A DNA stretch of 64,000 nt from an uncultured Woeseiaceae bacterium (GCA_945787845.1 CALZJH010000004.1:226983-290982); one strand, 5' to 3'. Counted from the first letter of the stretch, positions 51,314 to 61,146 are shown. The notes: generated by a model from the sequence alone, not told the origin. Translations and numbers: made by a program.

Positions 51314-51919
51314 ATGATGTTGCATTCCATACTTTTTTACGTATTCGCGGGCATCATGTTCGGCGCGGCACTGGGCGTGATCCTGTCGCGCAACCCGGTG
51401 CACTCAGTCATGTTCCTCGTTTTCACGTTCTTCAATGCCGCGATTCTGTGGTTATTGGCCGAGGCGGAGTTCCTCGCGATCGTGCTGGTACTGGTTTATG
51501 TCGGTGCCGTCATGGTGTTGTTCCTGTTCGTTGTCATGATGCTCGACGTCAATGTCGAGGCGGCGAAACGCGGCCTGACGCGTTACGCGCCGCTGGGTAT
51601 CGGGCTTGCGCTGATTATGGCGATCGAATTGATTAATGTGATCTGGTTGCGAGACCAGGGAGAAGGGGCGGCGCTGGACTTTGTCGATTTACCCGAGGGT
51701 TACAGCAATACGAAGGCGCTCGGTTCGGTGCTCTACACGGAACATTTCTACGCGTTTGAAATCGCCGCGGTGATTCTCTTACTGGCCATTATCGCGGCCA
51801 TTACGCTGACGATGCGCAAACGCCCCGGCCTGAAGGTCCAGAACATTTCGAAGCAGGTGGCGGTGCGTGCCAAGGATCGTGTTCGTTTGGTGAAAATGGA
51901 CGCGGAGAAGAAGCAATGA
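51314..51919 (+). CDS. nuoJ: NADH-quinone oxidoreductase subunit J
   Basis: This 201-residue membrane subunit has five transmembrane helices. It includes [20 protein letters not shown] and the pi-bulge helix [20 protein letters not shown], typical of NuoJ, and a final basic cytoplasmic tail ([20 protein letters not shown]). There are two adjacent ATG codons (51314 and 51317). nuoK overlaps its stop by 4 bases. Confidence 0.96.
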   Translation: MMLHSILFYVFAGIMFGAALGVILSRNPVHSVMFLVFTFFNAAILWLLAEAEFLAIVLVLVYVGAVMVLFLFVVMMLDVNVEAAKRGLTRYAPLGIGLALIMAIELINVIWLRDQGEGAALDFVDLPEGYSNTKALGSVLYTEHFYAFEIAAVILLLAIIAAITLTMRKRPGLKVQNISKQVAVRAKDRVRLVKMDAEKKQ

Positions 51920-52221
51920 TCGGGCTGCAACACTACCTGACGGTTGCCGCCATGCTGTTTGTGCTGAGCATCGTCGGCATCATTATCAATCGCAAGAACC
52001 TGATCCTGCTGCTCATGTGCATCGAGCTCATGCTGCTCGCGGTCAACACCAATTTTATCGCCTTCTCGCGCTTCCTTGGCGACGAGACGGGGCAGGTGTT
52101 CGTATTCTTCATCCTGACCGTGGCGGCGGCCGAGGCGGCCATCGGTCTCGCCATTCTCGTTGTACTGTTCCGCAACCGGCGATCCATCGCCGTGCAGGAA
52201 CTCAATACGTTGAAGGGTTGA
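51916..52221 (+). CDS. nuoK: NADH-quinone oxidoreductase subunit K
   Basis: This 101-residue subunit has three transmembrane helices. The conserved glutamates of the proton path are visible in [20 protein letters not shown] and [20 protein letters not shown]. The ATG overlaps the nuoJ stop (ATGA). nuoL begins one base after its stop. Confidence 0.97.
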   Translation: MIGLQHYLTVAAMLFVLSIVGIIINRKNLILLLMCIELMLLAVNTNFIAFSRFLGDETGQVFVFFILTVAAAEAAIGLAILVVLFRNRRSIAVQELNTLKG

Positions 52222-52222
52222 T

Positions 52223-54208
52223 ATGTACGAGTACTACCTGACAATCGTATTGGCACCGCTGGCAGCGGCGATAATTGCGGGGCTGGCAGGCAAACAGATC
52301 GGTCGTGCAGGCGCACACTGGGTAACGATTATTGGTGTCGGTATTTCCTGCGCCCTGTCATTCCTGGTTCTCAAGAACATGTTCTGGGGTGGCGCGACTC
52401 CTGAGAACATCAGTGTCTACACGTGGGCGGCCACCGACGGCCTGCACATGGAGGTCGGCTTCCTCGTCGACCGCTTAACCGCGCTCATGATGTGCGTCGT
52501 GACCTTCGTGTCGTTGATGGTGCACATCTACACCATTGGTTACATGCACGATGACCCGGGTTACCAGCGCTTCTTCAGCTATATCTCGCTGTTTACGTTC
52601 TCGATGCTCATGCTGGTCATGTCCAACAACTTCCTGCAGCTGTTCTTCGGTTGGGAAGCGGTCGGGCTCGTGTCCTACCTGCTGATCGGTTTCTGGTACA
52701 AGAGAGAGACCGCCATATTCGCCAACCTGAAGGCCTTCCTGGTCAACCGCGTTGGTGACTTTGGTTTCATCCTCGGTATCGCGGGTATCGTCACGGTCAC
52801 CGGGTCGCTCGATTATGCGACCGTCTTCGGCCAGGCCGACTCTGTGGCAGCGCAGCAGATCGAAGTATTTGCGGGCAATCCGTGGAACGCGATGACGGTC
52901 ATCTGCATCCTGCTGTTTATTGGCGCCATGGGTAAATCGGCGCAGGCGCCCCTGCACGTGTGGCTGCCCGACTCGATGGAAGGCCCGACGCCCATCTCTG
53001 CGCTAATCCACGCGGCAACGATGGTCACCGCCGGTATCTTCATGGTGGCCCGTATGTCGCCCCTGTTCGAGCTGTCGACGACGGCCCTCGGCTTCGTGAT
53101 CATCATTGGCTCGGTCACAGCGTTTTTCATGGGATTGCTGGGTATCGTGCAGAACGACATCAAGCGTGTCGTCGCGTACTCCACCTTGTCACAGCTCGGC
53201 TACATGACCGTAGCGCTGGGCGCGTCGGCATACGGCGCCGCTATCTTCCACCTGATGACGCACGCGTTCTTCAAGGCGCTGCTATTCCTCGCGGCGGGTT
53301 CGGTCATTATCGCGATGCACCACGAGCAGGACATTCGCAAGATGGGCGGTATCCGCAAGTACATGCCGATTACCTACTGGACGGCGCTTGTCGGTTCACT
53401 TGCGCTGATCGGTTTCCCGGGCTCATCGGGCTTTTTCTCGAAGGACCTGCTGATCGAGGCCGTGAAAGAATCGCACTGGCACCAGGGCGTGACGGCTGGA
53501 GACCAGCTGACGTACTGGATCGCCTACCTGAGCGTGCTGCTCGGCGTCTTCGTCACCGCACTGTATTCGTTCCGGATGTTCTTCCTCGTCTTCCACGGCA
53601 AAGAACGCATGGATGCCGAGACGAAGTCGCATCTGCACGAAACGCCCGCCGTTGTGACCGTGCCGCTCATTCTGTTGGCGATCCCGTCGGCCATGATCGG
53701 CTGGTTCACAGCGGGTCCGGTGCTGTTTGACGGCTTCTTCGGTGATGCGATTGTCGTGCAGAGTGGCCATGATGTGCTGGCGCATCTCAAGGAAACGTTC
53801 TGGCATGGCCCGGCGGCGCTCGTTGCGCATATATACGTTGCGCCCGCGTTTTATCTTGCTGCGCTTGGCGTGCTGACCGCCTGGTTCCTGTACCTGAAGC
53901 GACCGGACATTCCCGAGACGATCAAGGGCAAGGTCACGGGTCTCTATAACCTGCTCGATCGTAAGTACTACTTTGACGATCTCTACATCAAGGGCTTCGC
54001 CGCCGGCGGTCGAAATTTCGGCAAGTTCCTGTGGCAGAAAGGCGATGAGCTGATCATCGACGGTATCCTGGTCAACGGTACGGCAAATGCCGTCGGCCGG
54101 CTGGCGGGCGTAATGCGCCAGATCCAGACCGGGTATCTCTACACGTACGCATTCGCAATGATAATTGGCCTGACGATGTTGCTCGGCTGGCTCATCTGGC
54201 TGAGGTAA
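52223..54208 (+). CDS. nuoL: NADH-quinone oxidoreductase subunit L
   Basis: This 661-residue antiporter-like subunit is the distal proton pump. It has about sixteen transmembrane helices with the Glu/Lys residues in LQLFFGWEAVGLVSYLLIGF and GKSAQAPLHVWLPDSMEGPT, and the histidine-rich LMTHAFFKALLFLAAGSVI. The C-terminal amphipathic HL helix and last transmembrane segment are present (residues about 550-661). nuoM follows 4 bases later. Confidence 0.98.
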   Translation: MYEYYLTIVLAPLAAAIIAGLAGKQIGRAGAHWVTIIGVGISCALSFLVLKNMFWGGATPENISVYTWAATDGLHMEVGFLVDRLTALMMCVVTFVSLMVHIYTIGYMHDDPGYQRFFSYISLFTFSMLMLVMSNNFLQLFFGWEAVGLVSYLLIGFWYKRETAIFANLKAFLVNRVGDFGFILGIAGIVTVTGSLDYATVFGQADSVAAQQIEVFAGNPWNAMTVICILLFIGAMGKSAQAPLHVWLPDSMEGPTPISALIHAATMVTAGIFMVARMSPLFELSTTALGFVIIIGSVTAFFMGLLGIVQNDIKRVVAYSTLSQLGYMTVALGASAYGAAIFHLMTHAFFKALLFLAAGSVIIAMHHEQDIRKMGGIRKYMPITYWTALVGSLALIGFPGSSGFFSKDLLIEAVKESHWHQGVTAGDQLTYWIAYLSVLLGVFVTALYSFRMFFLVFHGKERMDAETKSHLHETPAVVTVPLILLAIPSAMIGWFTAGPVLFDGFFGDAIVVQSGHDVLAHLKETFWHGPAALVAHIYVAPAFYLAALGVLTAWFLYLKRPDIPETIKGKVTGLYNLLDRKYYFDDLYIKGFAAGGRNFGKFLWQKGDELIIDGILVNGTANAVGRLAGVMRQIQTGYLYTYAFAMIIGLTMLLGWLIWLR

Positions 54209-54212
54209 GACG

Positions 54213-55730
54213 GTGCTCGCGAACTATCTCTTGAGTTTTCTGATCTGGCTGCCGATTGTCGGCGGCGTCGGGCTGCTCGTTATCGGCGATGCCGGTGATG
54301 CGAAATCGTCGCAGGCCAGGCTCATGCGGGTTGCGGCACTGACGTTCACGGTCATCACGTTTCTCGCCAGTGTGGCTTTGTACATAGGCTTCGACAATGC
54401 CGAGCCCGGCATGCAGTTTGTCGAGAGAGTGTTATGGGTAGAGACGTTTAACGTCTGGTACTACCTCGGCGTCGACGGTATTTCGGCGCCGTTGATCCTG
54501 CTGACGACGTTTATCACTCCGCTGGTTGTTATCGCAGGCTGGGATTCGATCAAGAACCGGCCCGCGCAGTACTTTGCGGCGTTCCTGATCCTCGAAGGTC
54601 TGATGATCGGTGTATTCAGTGCGCTCGACGGCCTGCTGTTCTACGTCTTCTGGGAAGCCATGTTGATCCCGATGTTCCTGATCATCGGTGTCTGGGGCGG
54701 CGAGCGGCGCGTCTATGCGACCCTCAAGTTCTTCCTGTACACGTTCCTCGGCTCAGTGCTGATGCTGGTTGCGTTCATCTACCTGTATCTGCAGACCGGC
54801 GGCTTCGATCTATTCGGCTTCATGAATGTGTCGATCGGGATGACGGCCCAGAAGCTCATCTTCCTGGCATTCCTCCTGGCCTTCGCCGTCAAGGTGCCGA
54901 TGTGGCCGGTGCATACATGGTTGCCGGATGCGCACGTCGAGGCGCCCACCGGTGGCTCCGTCATTCTTGCCGCGATCATGTTGAAGATGGGTGGTTATGG
55001 TTTCGTGCGGCTGTCGCTCCCGATAGTGCCTGATGGCAGCGAGTATTTCGCTGGCCTGATGATCGCGCTGTCGCTGATCGCCGTGGTTTACATCGGCTTC
55101 GTTGCGCTGATGCAGAAAGACATGAAGAAGCTCATCGCGTATTCGTCGATTGCGCACATGGGCTTCGTGACCCTGGGCATGTTCCTCTTCTGGTCGATTG
55201 CCTCCGACATGGGCGCCGGCCTCGGTATGACCGGTGCCATGGTGCAGATGATCTCCCACGGCCTTATCTCGGGCGCGATGTTCCTGTGCGTCGGCGTGCT
55301 GTATGACCGCGTCCACAGCCGGGAAATCGCGGACTACGGTGGCGTGGCCAATACGATGCCTGTGTTTGCGGCGTTCATGGTCCTGTTCGCCATGGCAAAT
55401 GCCGGTCTGCCGGGCACGTCGGGCTTCGTCGGCGAGTTCATGGTCATCATCGCGAGCTTCAAGGCGAATTTCTGGTACGCGTTCCTGGCAGGGACTACGC
55501 TGGTCCTGGGCGCGGCGTACACATTGTGGATGATCAAGCGCGTCGTCTACGGCGAGGTAGGCAACGACAAGGTCGCGGCGCTCGATGACCTGAATGCGCG
55601 CGAGTTCATTGTGCTGGCCATACTGGCCGTCAGCGTCCTGCTCGTCGGCCTGTGGCCGGCGCCGCTGGTCGACATGATGGACACGACGATCGAACAACTC
55701 ATGCAACAGGTCGGACAGTCCAAGCTCTGA
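54213..55730 (+). CDS. nuoM: NADH-quinone oxidoreductase subunit M
   Basis: This 505-residue antiporter-like subunit has about fourteen transmembrane helices, with the conserved glutamate in FYVFWEAMLIPMFLIIGVWG and lysine in FAVKVPMWPVHTWLPDAHVE. The start codon is GTG at 54213. It lies between nuoL and nuoN with gaps of 4 and 11 bases. Confidence 0.97.
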   Translation: MLANYLLSFLIWLPIVGGVGLLVIGDAGDAKSSQARLMRVAALTFTVITFLASVALYIGFDNAEPGMQFVERVLWVETFNVWYYLGVDGISAPLILLTTFITPLVVIAGWDSIKNRPAQYFAAFLILEGLMIGVFSALDGLLFYVFWEAMLIPMFLIIGVWGGERRVYATLKFFLYTFLGSVLMLVAFIYLYLQTGGFDLFGFMNVSIGMTAQKLIFLAFLLAFAVKVPMWPVHTWLPDAHVEAPTGGSVILAAIMLKMGGYGFVRLSLPIVPDGSEYFAGLMIALSLIAVVYIGFVALMQKDMKKLIAYSSIAHMGFVTLGMFLFWSIASDMGAGLGMTGAMVQMISHGLISGAMFLCVGVLYDRVHSREIADYGGVANTMPVFAAFMVLFAMANAGLPGTSGFVGEFMVIIASFKANFWYAFLAGTTLVLGAAYTLWMIKRVVYGEVGNDKVAALDDLNAREFIVLAILAVSVLLVGLWPAPLVDMMDTTIEQLMQQVGQSKL

Positions 55731-55741
55731 CGGGTCGAACT

Positions 55742-57175
55742 ATGAACTGGATGGATTACATAGCAGCCGCACCGGAAATGACCCTCCTGGGTCTGATCTG
55801 CGTTGTGATGATTGCGGACCTGTTTATCGAGAACGAGAACCGTATCGTGACGTTCTGGCTGAGCATGCTGTCGCTCGTGGTTACCGCCGTCGTGCTCTGG
55901 GCTACGGCACCCGATGCCCGGACCGTGGTTTTCTACGGCGCCTATGTCAGCGATCCGCTGTCGCAGGTATTGAAGCTTGGCGCGGTGCTTTTTGTCGGCG
56001 TGTCGTTCCTGTATGCGCGCGACTACCTGCGGGCCAACGACCTGCACAAGGGCGAGTACTACCTGCTGGGTTTGTTCGGGCTGCTGGGCATGATGATCAT
56101 GATGTCGGCGAACAGCCTGCTGACCATGTATCTCGGCCTCGAGCTGCTGGCACTGTCGATGTACGCGCTGGTCGCGATCGATCGCCACAACGTGACCTCG
56201 GCGGAATCCGCCATGAAGTACTTCGTGCTGGGGGCAATTGCCTCGGGCGCGCTGCTGTATGGCATCAGTTGGGTCTACGGCGTCACAGGTACGCTGCAGT
56301 TCAACGAGATCGCCACCGTGTTAAACGCGGACCCCGGACTGAATAACCTACCGCTCTGGTTTGGCCTCGCGTTCCTGATCGTCGGTATCGCGTTTAAGTT
56401 TGGTGCGGTGCCGTTCCACATGTGGTTGCCCGATGTCTACCAGGGTGCACGGACACCGGTTACCCTGTACCTGGCATCGGCACCCAAGCTTGCGGCGCTG
56501 GCACTGGCGTTTCGGATACTCGTGGATGCGCTCGGCGGCCTGCACGATACCTGGAGCACGATGATCATGTTTGTGGCTGTGCTGTCGATCCTGGCGGGCA
56601 ATTTCATCGCCATCGCCCAGACGAATATCAAGCGCATGCTGGGTTACTCCACCATTTCACACGTCGGCTTCATCCTCATCGCGGTCTACACGGGTACCGA
56701 AGCGGGTTATGCGGCCGCACTGTTCTACGCGCTGACCTACGTGGTGGCGGCGGCGGGTGCATTTGGCATCGTCATCCTGCTAAGTCGCCGCGGCTACGAC
56801 GCCGAGTTGCTGAGCGACTTCAAGGGCCTGAATGCGCGCAGCCCGTGGTTTGCGCTCATGATGCTGTTCCTGATGTTCTCGATGGCCGGTGTGCCACCGT
56901 TCGTCGGCTTCCTGTCGAAGTTGTACGTGATCAGTGCTGTCCTGGAGATCGGTGGTACGGGACTGGCCGTCATGATGGTGCTGGCCTCGGTGATTGGCGC
57001 GTATTACTACCTGCGGGTCATCTGGTACATGTACTTCGAAGAGAGCGGGGATAAGGCCGTCCTGCAGGCCAATACGGATACGCGGCTCGTCCTGAGCCTC
57101 AATTCGCTGGCAGTTCTGGCATTGGGAATCGTGCCGGGCTGGCTGCTCGCACTTTGCGTTCGGGTTATTGCCTGA
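55742..57175 (+). CDS. nuoN: NADH-quinone oxidoreductase subunit N
   Basis: This 477-residue antiporter-like subunit, the last gene of the operon, has about fourteen transmembrane helices. The conserved acidic and lysine residues are in LTMYLGLELLALSMYALVAI and GIAFKFGAVPFHMWLPDVYQ. The ATG at 55742 starts MNWMDYIAAAPEMTLLGLIC; the longer frame upstream overlaps nuoM. It converges with the URO-D-like gene, with 6 bases between the stops. Confidence 0.97.
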   Translation: MNWMDYIAAAPEMTLLGLICVVMIADLFIENENRIVTFWLSMLSLVVTAVVLWATAPDARTVVFYGAYVSDPLSQVLKLGAVLFVGVSFLYARDYLRANDLHKGEYYLLGLFGLLGMMIMMSANSLLTMYLGLELLALSMYALVAIDRHNVTSAESAMKYFVLGAIASGALLYGISWVYGVTGTLQFNEIATVLNADPGLNNLPLWFGLAFLIVGIAFKFGAVPFHMWLPDVYQGARTPVTLYLASAPKLAALALAFRILVDALGGLHDTWSTMIMFVAVLSILAGNFIAIAQTNIKRMLGYSTISHVGFILIAVYTGTEAGYAAALFYALTYVVAAAGAFGIVILLSRRGYDAELLSDFKGLNARSPWFALMMLFLMFSMAGVPPFVGFLSKLYVISAVLEIGGTGLAVMMVLASVIGAYYYLRVIWYMYFEESGDKAVLQANTDTRLVLSLNSLAVLALGIVPGWLLALCVRVIA

Positions 57176-57181
57176 CACCAG

Positions 57182-58336
57182 CTAGTAGCGACCAAATTCC
57201 TCTGCGGCATCGACCATAGCCAAAACGTTCTCGGGTGGCACATCGTTCATGACGGTGTGCACCGCACCGAGCATGTACTCGCCGCCCGGTCCCATAATGT
57301 CGATCACGCGTCGAACTTCCTCGCGGACTTCCGCCGGCGTGCCGAACGGCAGAATACGATGACTGTCGATACCGCCGCAGAAGACGATGTTCTTGCCATG
57401 TCGCTTCTTGAGTGCGGGCAGGTCTGACATCGTTCCGGCCGAGGTTTGAATCGGATTCAGAATGTCGATACCAATCTCCACAAAGTCGTCGATCAGCGGG
57501 GCGACATCACCATCTGAATGAAACAGCACTTTGGCCTTCGTCCTGTCCTTGATGAAACTGATGAAATCCGCGTGAATCGGTTTGAGCAGCTCACGATACA
57601 TCTTGGGCGAAATCATGAGGCTTTCCTGGGTCCCCAGGTCATCACCGATCTTGATGATATCGACGTTATCACCCAGTTCAGCCAGGAATCGTCCCATCAA
57701 CTCCTTGCAATAGACCGCAATCCTCTCCATGAGCTCACGGGCAAAATCTCCGTCCATTGCCATGTTGAGCAGGAAGGTTTCCATGCCCTGCATCGCGTAG
57801 GCGCGTTCGAACGGAAACAGGAGCCAGGGGGTCGCAAGTATGGCGTACTGATTCTCCTCGGCCAGCTGTCGAGCAGCAGCGCTGACATGTGCGACGCGCG
57901 TCGGGTCGCTCATATCTGGCCAGTCGGGATAGGCATCCAGCTCCGCTGACGTGCGAGCGTCCTTCAGCGGATGGACGCCGGGAAACCACTCGCCGGGTTC
58001 AATCTCGAACTGCCCACTACCCCAGGAATCGATGAAGTTGCTGTGAGGAGGGCGCTCAGCGTTCCATTTCCGGACAGACTCGGGCTCGAGATCGAGCACG
58101 CCTCGCACATCGCTGTGCAGGCGCTGCATGGTGGCCTCGTCGACCAGGGCCGTTCCCAGCTCCGGCCAGTCGTAGATATAGTCATCCGGCGCTTCGATCC
58201 CGGCGAGCTTCTTGATGCCCCGGTAGGGCAACATCTTGATTCCGGTGGCATTACTGACCCCAATCACGATCGGAACGCGGTCCGGTTCCTCGTGATTAAT
58301 GGCGGTCAGTACGCGTTCCCGGGGTGTCAGGGGCAT
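57182..58336 (-). CDS. Uroporphyrinogen decarboxylase-superfamily protein, probable methyltransferase
   Basis: This 384-residue TIM-barrel protein belongs to the URO-D superfamily: the start is MPLTPRERVLTAINHEEPDR, then IIKIGDDLGTQESLMISPKM, and FHSDGDVAPLIDDFVEIGID with NIVFCGGIDSHRILPFGTPA. True heme-pathway HemE has different conserved blocks (a decarboxylase Asp/Arg cluster in the N-terminus), and MtaA/CmuA-type corrinoid methyltransferases have a zinc motif H-x-C that is absent here (the matching place reads HSDGD). I therefore expect a different substrate, perhaps a methyl or acidic group. Convergent with nuoN, divergent from the initiator tRNA. Confidence 0.75.
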   Translation of the reverse strand: MPLTPRERVLTAINHEEPDRVPIVIGVSNATGIKMLPYRGIKKLAGIEAPDDYIYDWPELGTALVDEATMQRLHSDVRGVLDLEPESVRKWNAERPPHSNFIDSWGSGQFEIEPGEWFPGVHPLKDARTSAELDAYPDWPDMSDPTRVAHVSAAARQLAEENQYAILATPWLLFPFERAYAMQGMETFLLNMAMDGDFARELMERIAVYCKELMGRFLAELGDNVDIIKIGDDLGTQESLMISPKMYRELLKPIHADFISFIKDRTKAKVLFHSDGDVAPLIDDFVEIGIDILNPIQTSAGTMSDLPALKKRHGKNIVFCGGIDSHRILPFGTPAEVREEVRRVIDIMGPGGEYMLGAVHTVMNDVPPENVLAMVDAAEEFGRY

Positions 58337-58373
58337 CGTGGATATTCCCGTCCAAACTATTGTTCAAATATCC

Positions 58374-58402
58374 TTTACAAAGGGGGAGGGTGCCATTAGT
58401 AT
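58374..58402 (+). promoter_or_regulatory. Sigma-70-type promoter for initiator tRNA
   Basis: TTTACA (58374-58379) and TAGTAT (58397-58402) are 17 bases apart, close to TTGACA-17-TATAAT (5 of 6 and 4 of 6 matches). A start site would fall about 8 bases before the tRNA. Confidence 0.6.
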
Positions 58403-58416
58403 CCTCCACCTGCCGA

Positions 58417-58493
58417 TGCGGGGTGGAGCAGTCTGGCAGCTCGTCGGGCTCATAACCCGAAGGTCGCAGGTTCAAATCCTGCCCCCGCTACCA
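58417..58493 (+). tRNA. Initiator tRNA-Met (fMet, anticodon CAT)
   Basis: This is a 77-base tRNA with encoded CCA. The anticodon stem has the three G-C pairs of initiators (GGG-CTCATAA-CCC). The T-arm is GCAGG-TTCAAAT-CCTGC. The 1-72 pair, unpaired in bacterial initiators, is U1 and U72 here (TGCGGGG pairs with CCCCGCT except at the ends); E. coli has C1 and A72. A terminator follows. Confidence 0.95.
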
Positions 58494-58502
58494 AAATGAA
58501 AA

Positions 58503-58537
58503 GAGCCGGTCCCGACGGGACCGGCTTTTTCGTTTTT
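58503..58537 (+). terminator. Intrinsic terminator after initiator tRNA
   Basis: The stem AGCCGGTCCC/GGGACCGGCT (58504-58513 and 58517-58526) has a three-base loop and is followed by TTTTT and a second TTTTT. It starts 11 bases after the tRNA end. Confidence 0.9.
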
Positions 58538-58544
58538 GTTCCTT

Positions 58545-58610
58545 GTGGGAGCCCGCCTTGCGGGCGACCTCAACCTAGGGGTCGTGTCTTGTCGCGCGCA
58601 AGGCGCGCTA
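58545..58610. repeat. Inverted pair of REP-like palindromes
   Basis: The first unit is GTGGGAGCCCGCCTTGCGGG at 58545-58564, continuing CGAC. The second, at 58590-58609, reads on the reverse strand AGCGCGCCTTGCGCGCGAC. The cores match (AGC-NNG-CCTTG-CNN-GCGAC); the three bases that differ are complementary in each stem (CCG/CGG versus GCG/CGC), so the hairpin is kept. This is the layout of REP doublets seen in Pseudomonas and other gammaproteobacteria. Confidence 0.7.
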
Positions 58611-58762
58611 AGTAATACCCAAGATTGACACCGTTCTCCGAAGACCCAGACTGGGCTGTCCGCTCACTTTTCTGGGTGCCTGTTTGTAGTTCTTTAGTCC
58701 GTTGAGTATCTCTTTGACTTCCTGAAGCATCCCGAATGAGGTATTCGACCAGCTCTTGAGAG

Positions 58763-61074
58763 ATGAGAAGAAGCGCTATCAACATGCTCCGCTTTTTGTC
58801 AGGAGCAATAGCTGCCTGCACCGCGAGTGCCGCGATGGCACAAAGCCATCCAGGGCCGGACGATCTCGTGCTGGACGAAATCATCGTAACGGCGACCAAA
58901 CGGCCCGTCGGGCTGCAGGACGTGCCGATTGCGCTATCCGTTGTGGCCGGCGACAAGATTGAGGCGATGGGCATGGCAGAGCTCGAGGACCTGGCCTTGT
59001 ATGTGCCCAACGTTCACATCGGCAAGGGCGCTGTCACGTCGCTGCTTTTTGTTCGCGGCGTTGGCTCCGGCATGAACCCGGGCTTTGAACAGTCAGTGGG
59101 CACGTTTGTCGACGGTGTCTACTTCGGTCGTGGTGCGTACTCGCGCGCCGCATTTCTCGACCTCGAACGCGTGGAGGTCCTGAAGGGTCCTCAATTGACA
59201 TTGTTCGGCAAGAACACGATTGCGGGTGCGATAAACGTCACGACGGCACAGCCAACAGAAGATTTCGAAGGCTACGTCGAGGCGGCATTCGAATCCGAGG
59301 TTGACGGTACCAAAGTCAGCGCCATGCTCTCGGGTCCATTGAGCGACACGGTACGAATTCGTGTCGCGGCCAGGAAGTCCGACGACGAAGGCTGGATGAC
59401 GAACACAGCTATCGGCGGCGTTGGCGGGCCCGAGGAAGACAACCTGGCGATACGGGGAACGCTGGAGTGGGATGCGTCCGAGTCTCTCGTGTTCACGCTG
59501 AAGGCCGAGCGGAACCGCTACGACGTCCTGGGCCGGGAACAGATGATCTCCATCGCCAACCCGACGGCGACTTTCCTGTACCGGACCTTCGGTGATGCAG
59601 CTTTCTCACCGGGATTCGGCTACGTTCGAAATGTTCGCACATCCGTGCAACCGGAGTTCCACGATATTGAAGCGAGCGTGCTGCAACTGACAGCCCTTTA
59701 TGATTGGGGCGATCTCGCGGTCACGTCGATAACGGCCGTAACCGGCTATGATTACCAGGACTCAGGGGACGGCGACTACAGTGCGCTCCAGTTCCTGGAG
59801 CGCTCGCGGCTCGAAGAGCACGAGCAATTCGGCCAGGAATTCCTGCTGACGTCGCCGGGTGGTAATGCCGTCGACTTCCTCGCCGGTGTCTACTTCCAGA
59901 CGGCCGACCTGACCAGTGACCGAACCACGCCGGCGCGGTTCACCGGACTACCGCCTGTCGATGCCGAGGTACGTGCCCAGATCGATGCGGCCCTGGGCAC
60001 CGAATTGCAGGCTGGGGACATCGATGGCGACATGTTTGCGTTTTTTGACCAGGACACCACCACGATTTCAGCGTTCGGAGAATTTACGTTCAATCTTCGC
60101 GACGATTTTCGCATCGTGACAGGCCTGCGCTATTCAAAGGATGAGAAGGAAGTCTCGAAGTCGGGTTTCCAGTCCCAGGTTGGCAGCACGACTCCGGACC
60201 CGTTCCTGGCGGTGGTATACGCGCCGATATTGCAGCTTTCGGGAACCTATGCGTACGCGTTGGAACGTGACGAGGACCACCTGACAGGGGATGTCGGTCT
60301 GCAGTGGAATCCGAACGCAGATTCGATGCTGTATCTGAGTGTATCCAGCGGCTACAAGGCCGGCGGATTCGACGAGGACAATGCGCTTGGGAGCTTGGCC
60401 AACGCAGAATTCGAGGACGAGACAGTGCTCGGAGTCGAAGCGGGAGGGAAGTTCACGGTACTCGATGGCAGGGGCCGAATAAATGCGGCCGTGTTCCACT
60501 CGAAGTACAAAGACCTGCAGATAAGCACGTTCGACGGCAATGCCAGCTTTGTCGTTGGCAACGCAGCCGAATCGGTGGTGACAGGCCTGGAAGCGGACTG
60601 GACGTTTGCCGTCACCGAGCCTTTCCCGACGCCGCCTGCACGTCGGCGCAAGTCATCGCCTGGGTTGCCGCCGGCAATACGCGTGCAACCTGCACGCAGG
60701 ATTTGTCTGGCCGGCAGCTACAATTCGCACCGGAGTGGGCGGTGAATATTGCGGCCCAGTATATGCGGCCGATCGGCAATGATCTTGAACTCGGTTTTTC
60801 GGTCGATATTAATGCCAGTGACGATACAGTTATCGCGGCAGACGGCGATACGCGGCTCGCTCAGAAGGCGTACGAAAAAATCAATGCGCGAATTTCGCTA
60901 GGTACAATCGACGGAAAATGGCTGATTGCTGTCGTTGGCAAGAACCTGGGCGATGAAGCGACGACGACTTTCGGCAATGACGTTCCGTTGGGTAGTCTCG
61001 GTTTCGACGGCACGTACTTCCAGCACATCGATCCGCCTCGCACGGTCACTTTGCAGGGCCGTTGGTCGTTTTGA
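58763..61074 (+). pseudogene. TonB-dependent receptor, interrupted by a frameshift near 60620
   Basis: Two frames form one receptor. The first (58763-60745) has a signal peptide (MRRSAINMLRFLSGAIAACT), the TonB box and plug (LDEIIVTATKRP, LQDVPIALSVVAGDKIEAMG) and most of the barrel. At about 60614-60622 it goes out of frame: after TGLEADWTFAVTE it runs into an Arg/Pro-rich non-barrel tail. The correct continuation is in the -1 frame: FPDAACTSAQVIAWVAAGNT to the C-terminal DPPRTVTLQGRWSF at 61074. Compared with the family, a strand of about 18-20 residues between the two pieces is missing, so this is more than a one-base slip. Such receptors import siderophores, vitamins or oligosaccharides; no substrate can be assigned. 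Confidence 0.85.
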
Positions 61075-61084
61075 TTCGGGAAAA

Positions 61085-61110
61085 GGGCCGCCGAAAGGCG
61101 GCCCCTCGTT
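61085..61110 (-). terminator. Terminator between TonB receptor and SGNH hydrolase genes
   Basis: GGGCCGCC (61085-61092) and GGCGGCCC (61097-61104) form a stem around a GAAA loop. Reading the minus strand, the stem is followed by TTTT, so it terminates the SGNH gene; the plus-strand side has a weaker tail (CTCGTT). Confidence 0.75.
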
Positions 61111-61146
61111 CAGACGCAAAGGTAGAGCCTGTTCGTGGCTGTCAGC

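Noticed and set aside
57182..58336. Calling the URO-D-like gene hemE
   Set aside because: Key heme-pathway blocks are not seen; the superfamily fold alone does not justify the symbol.
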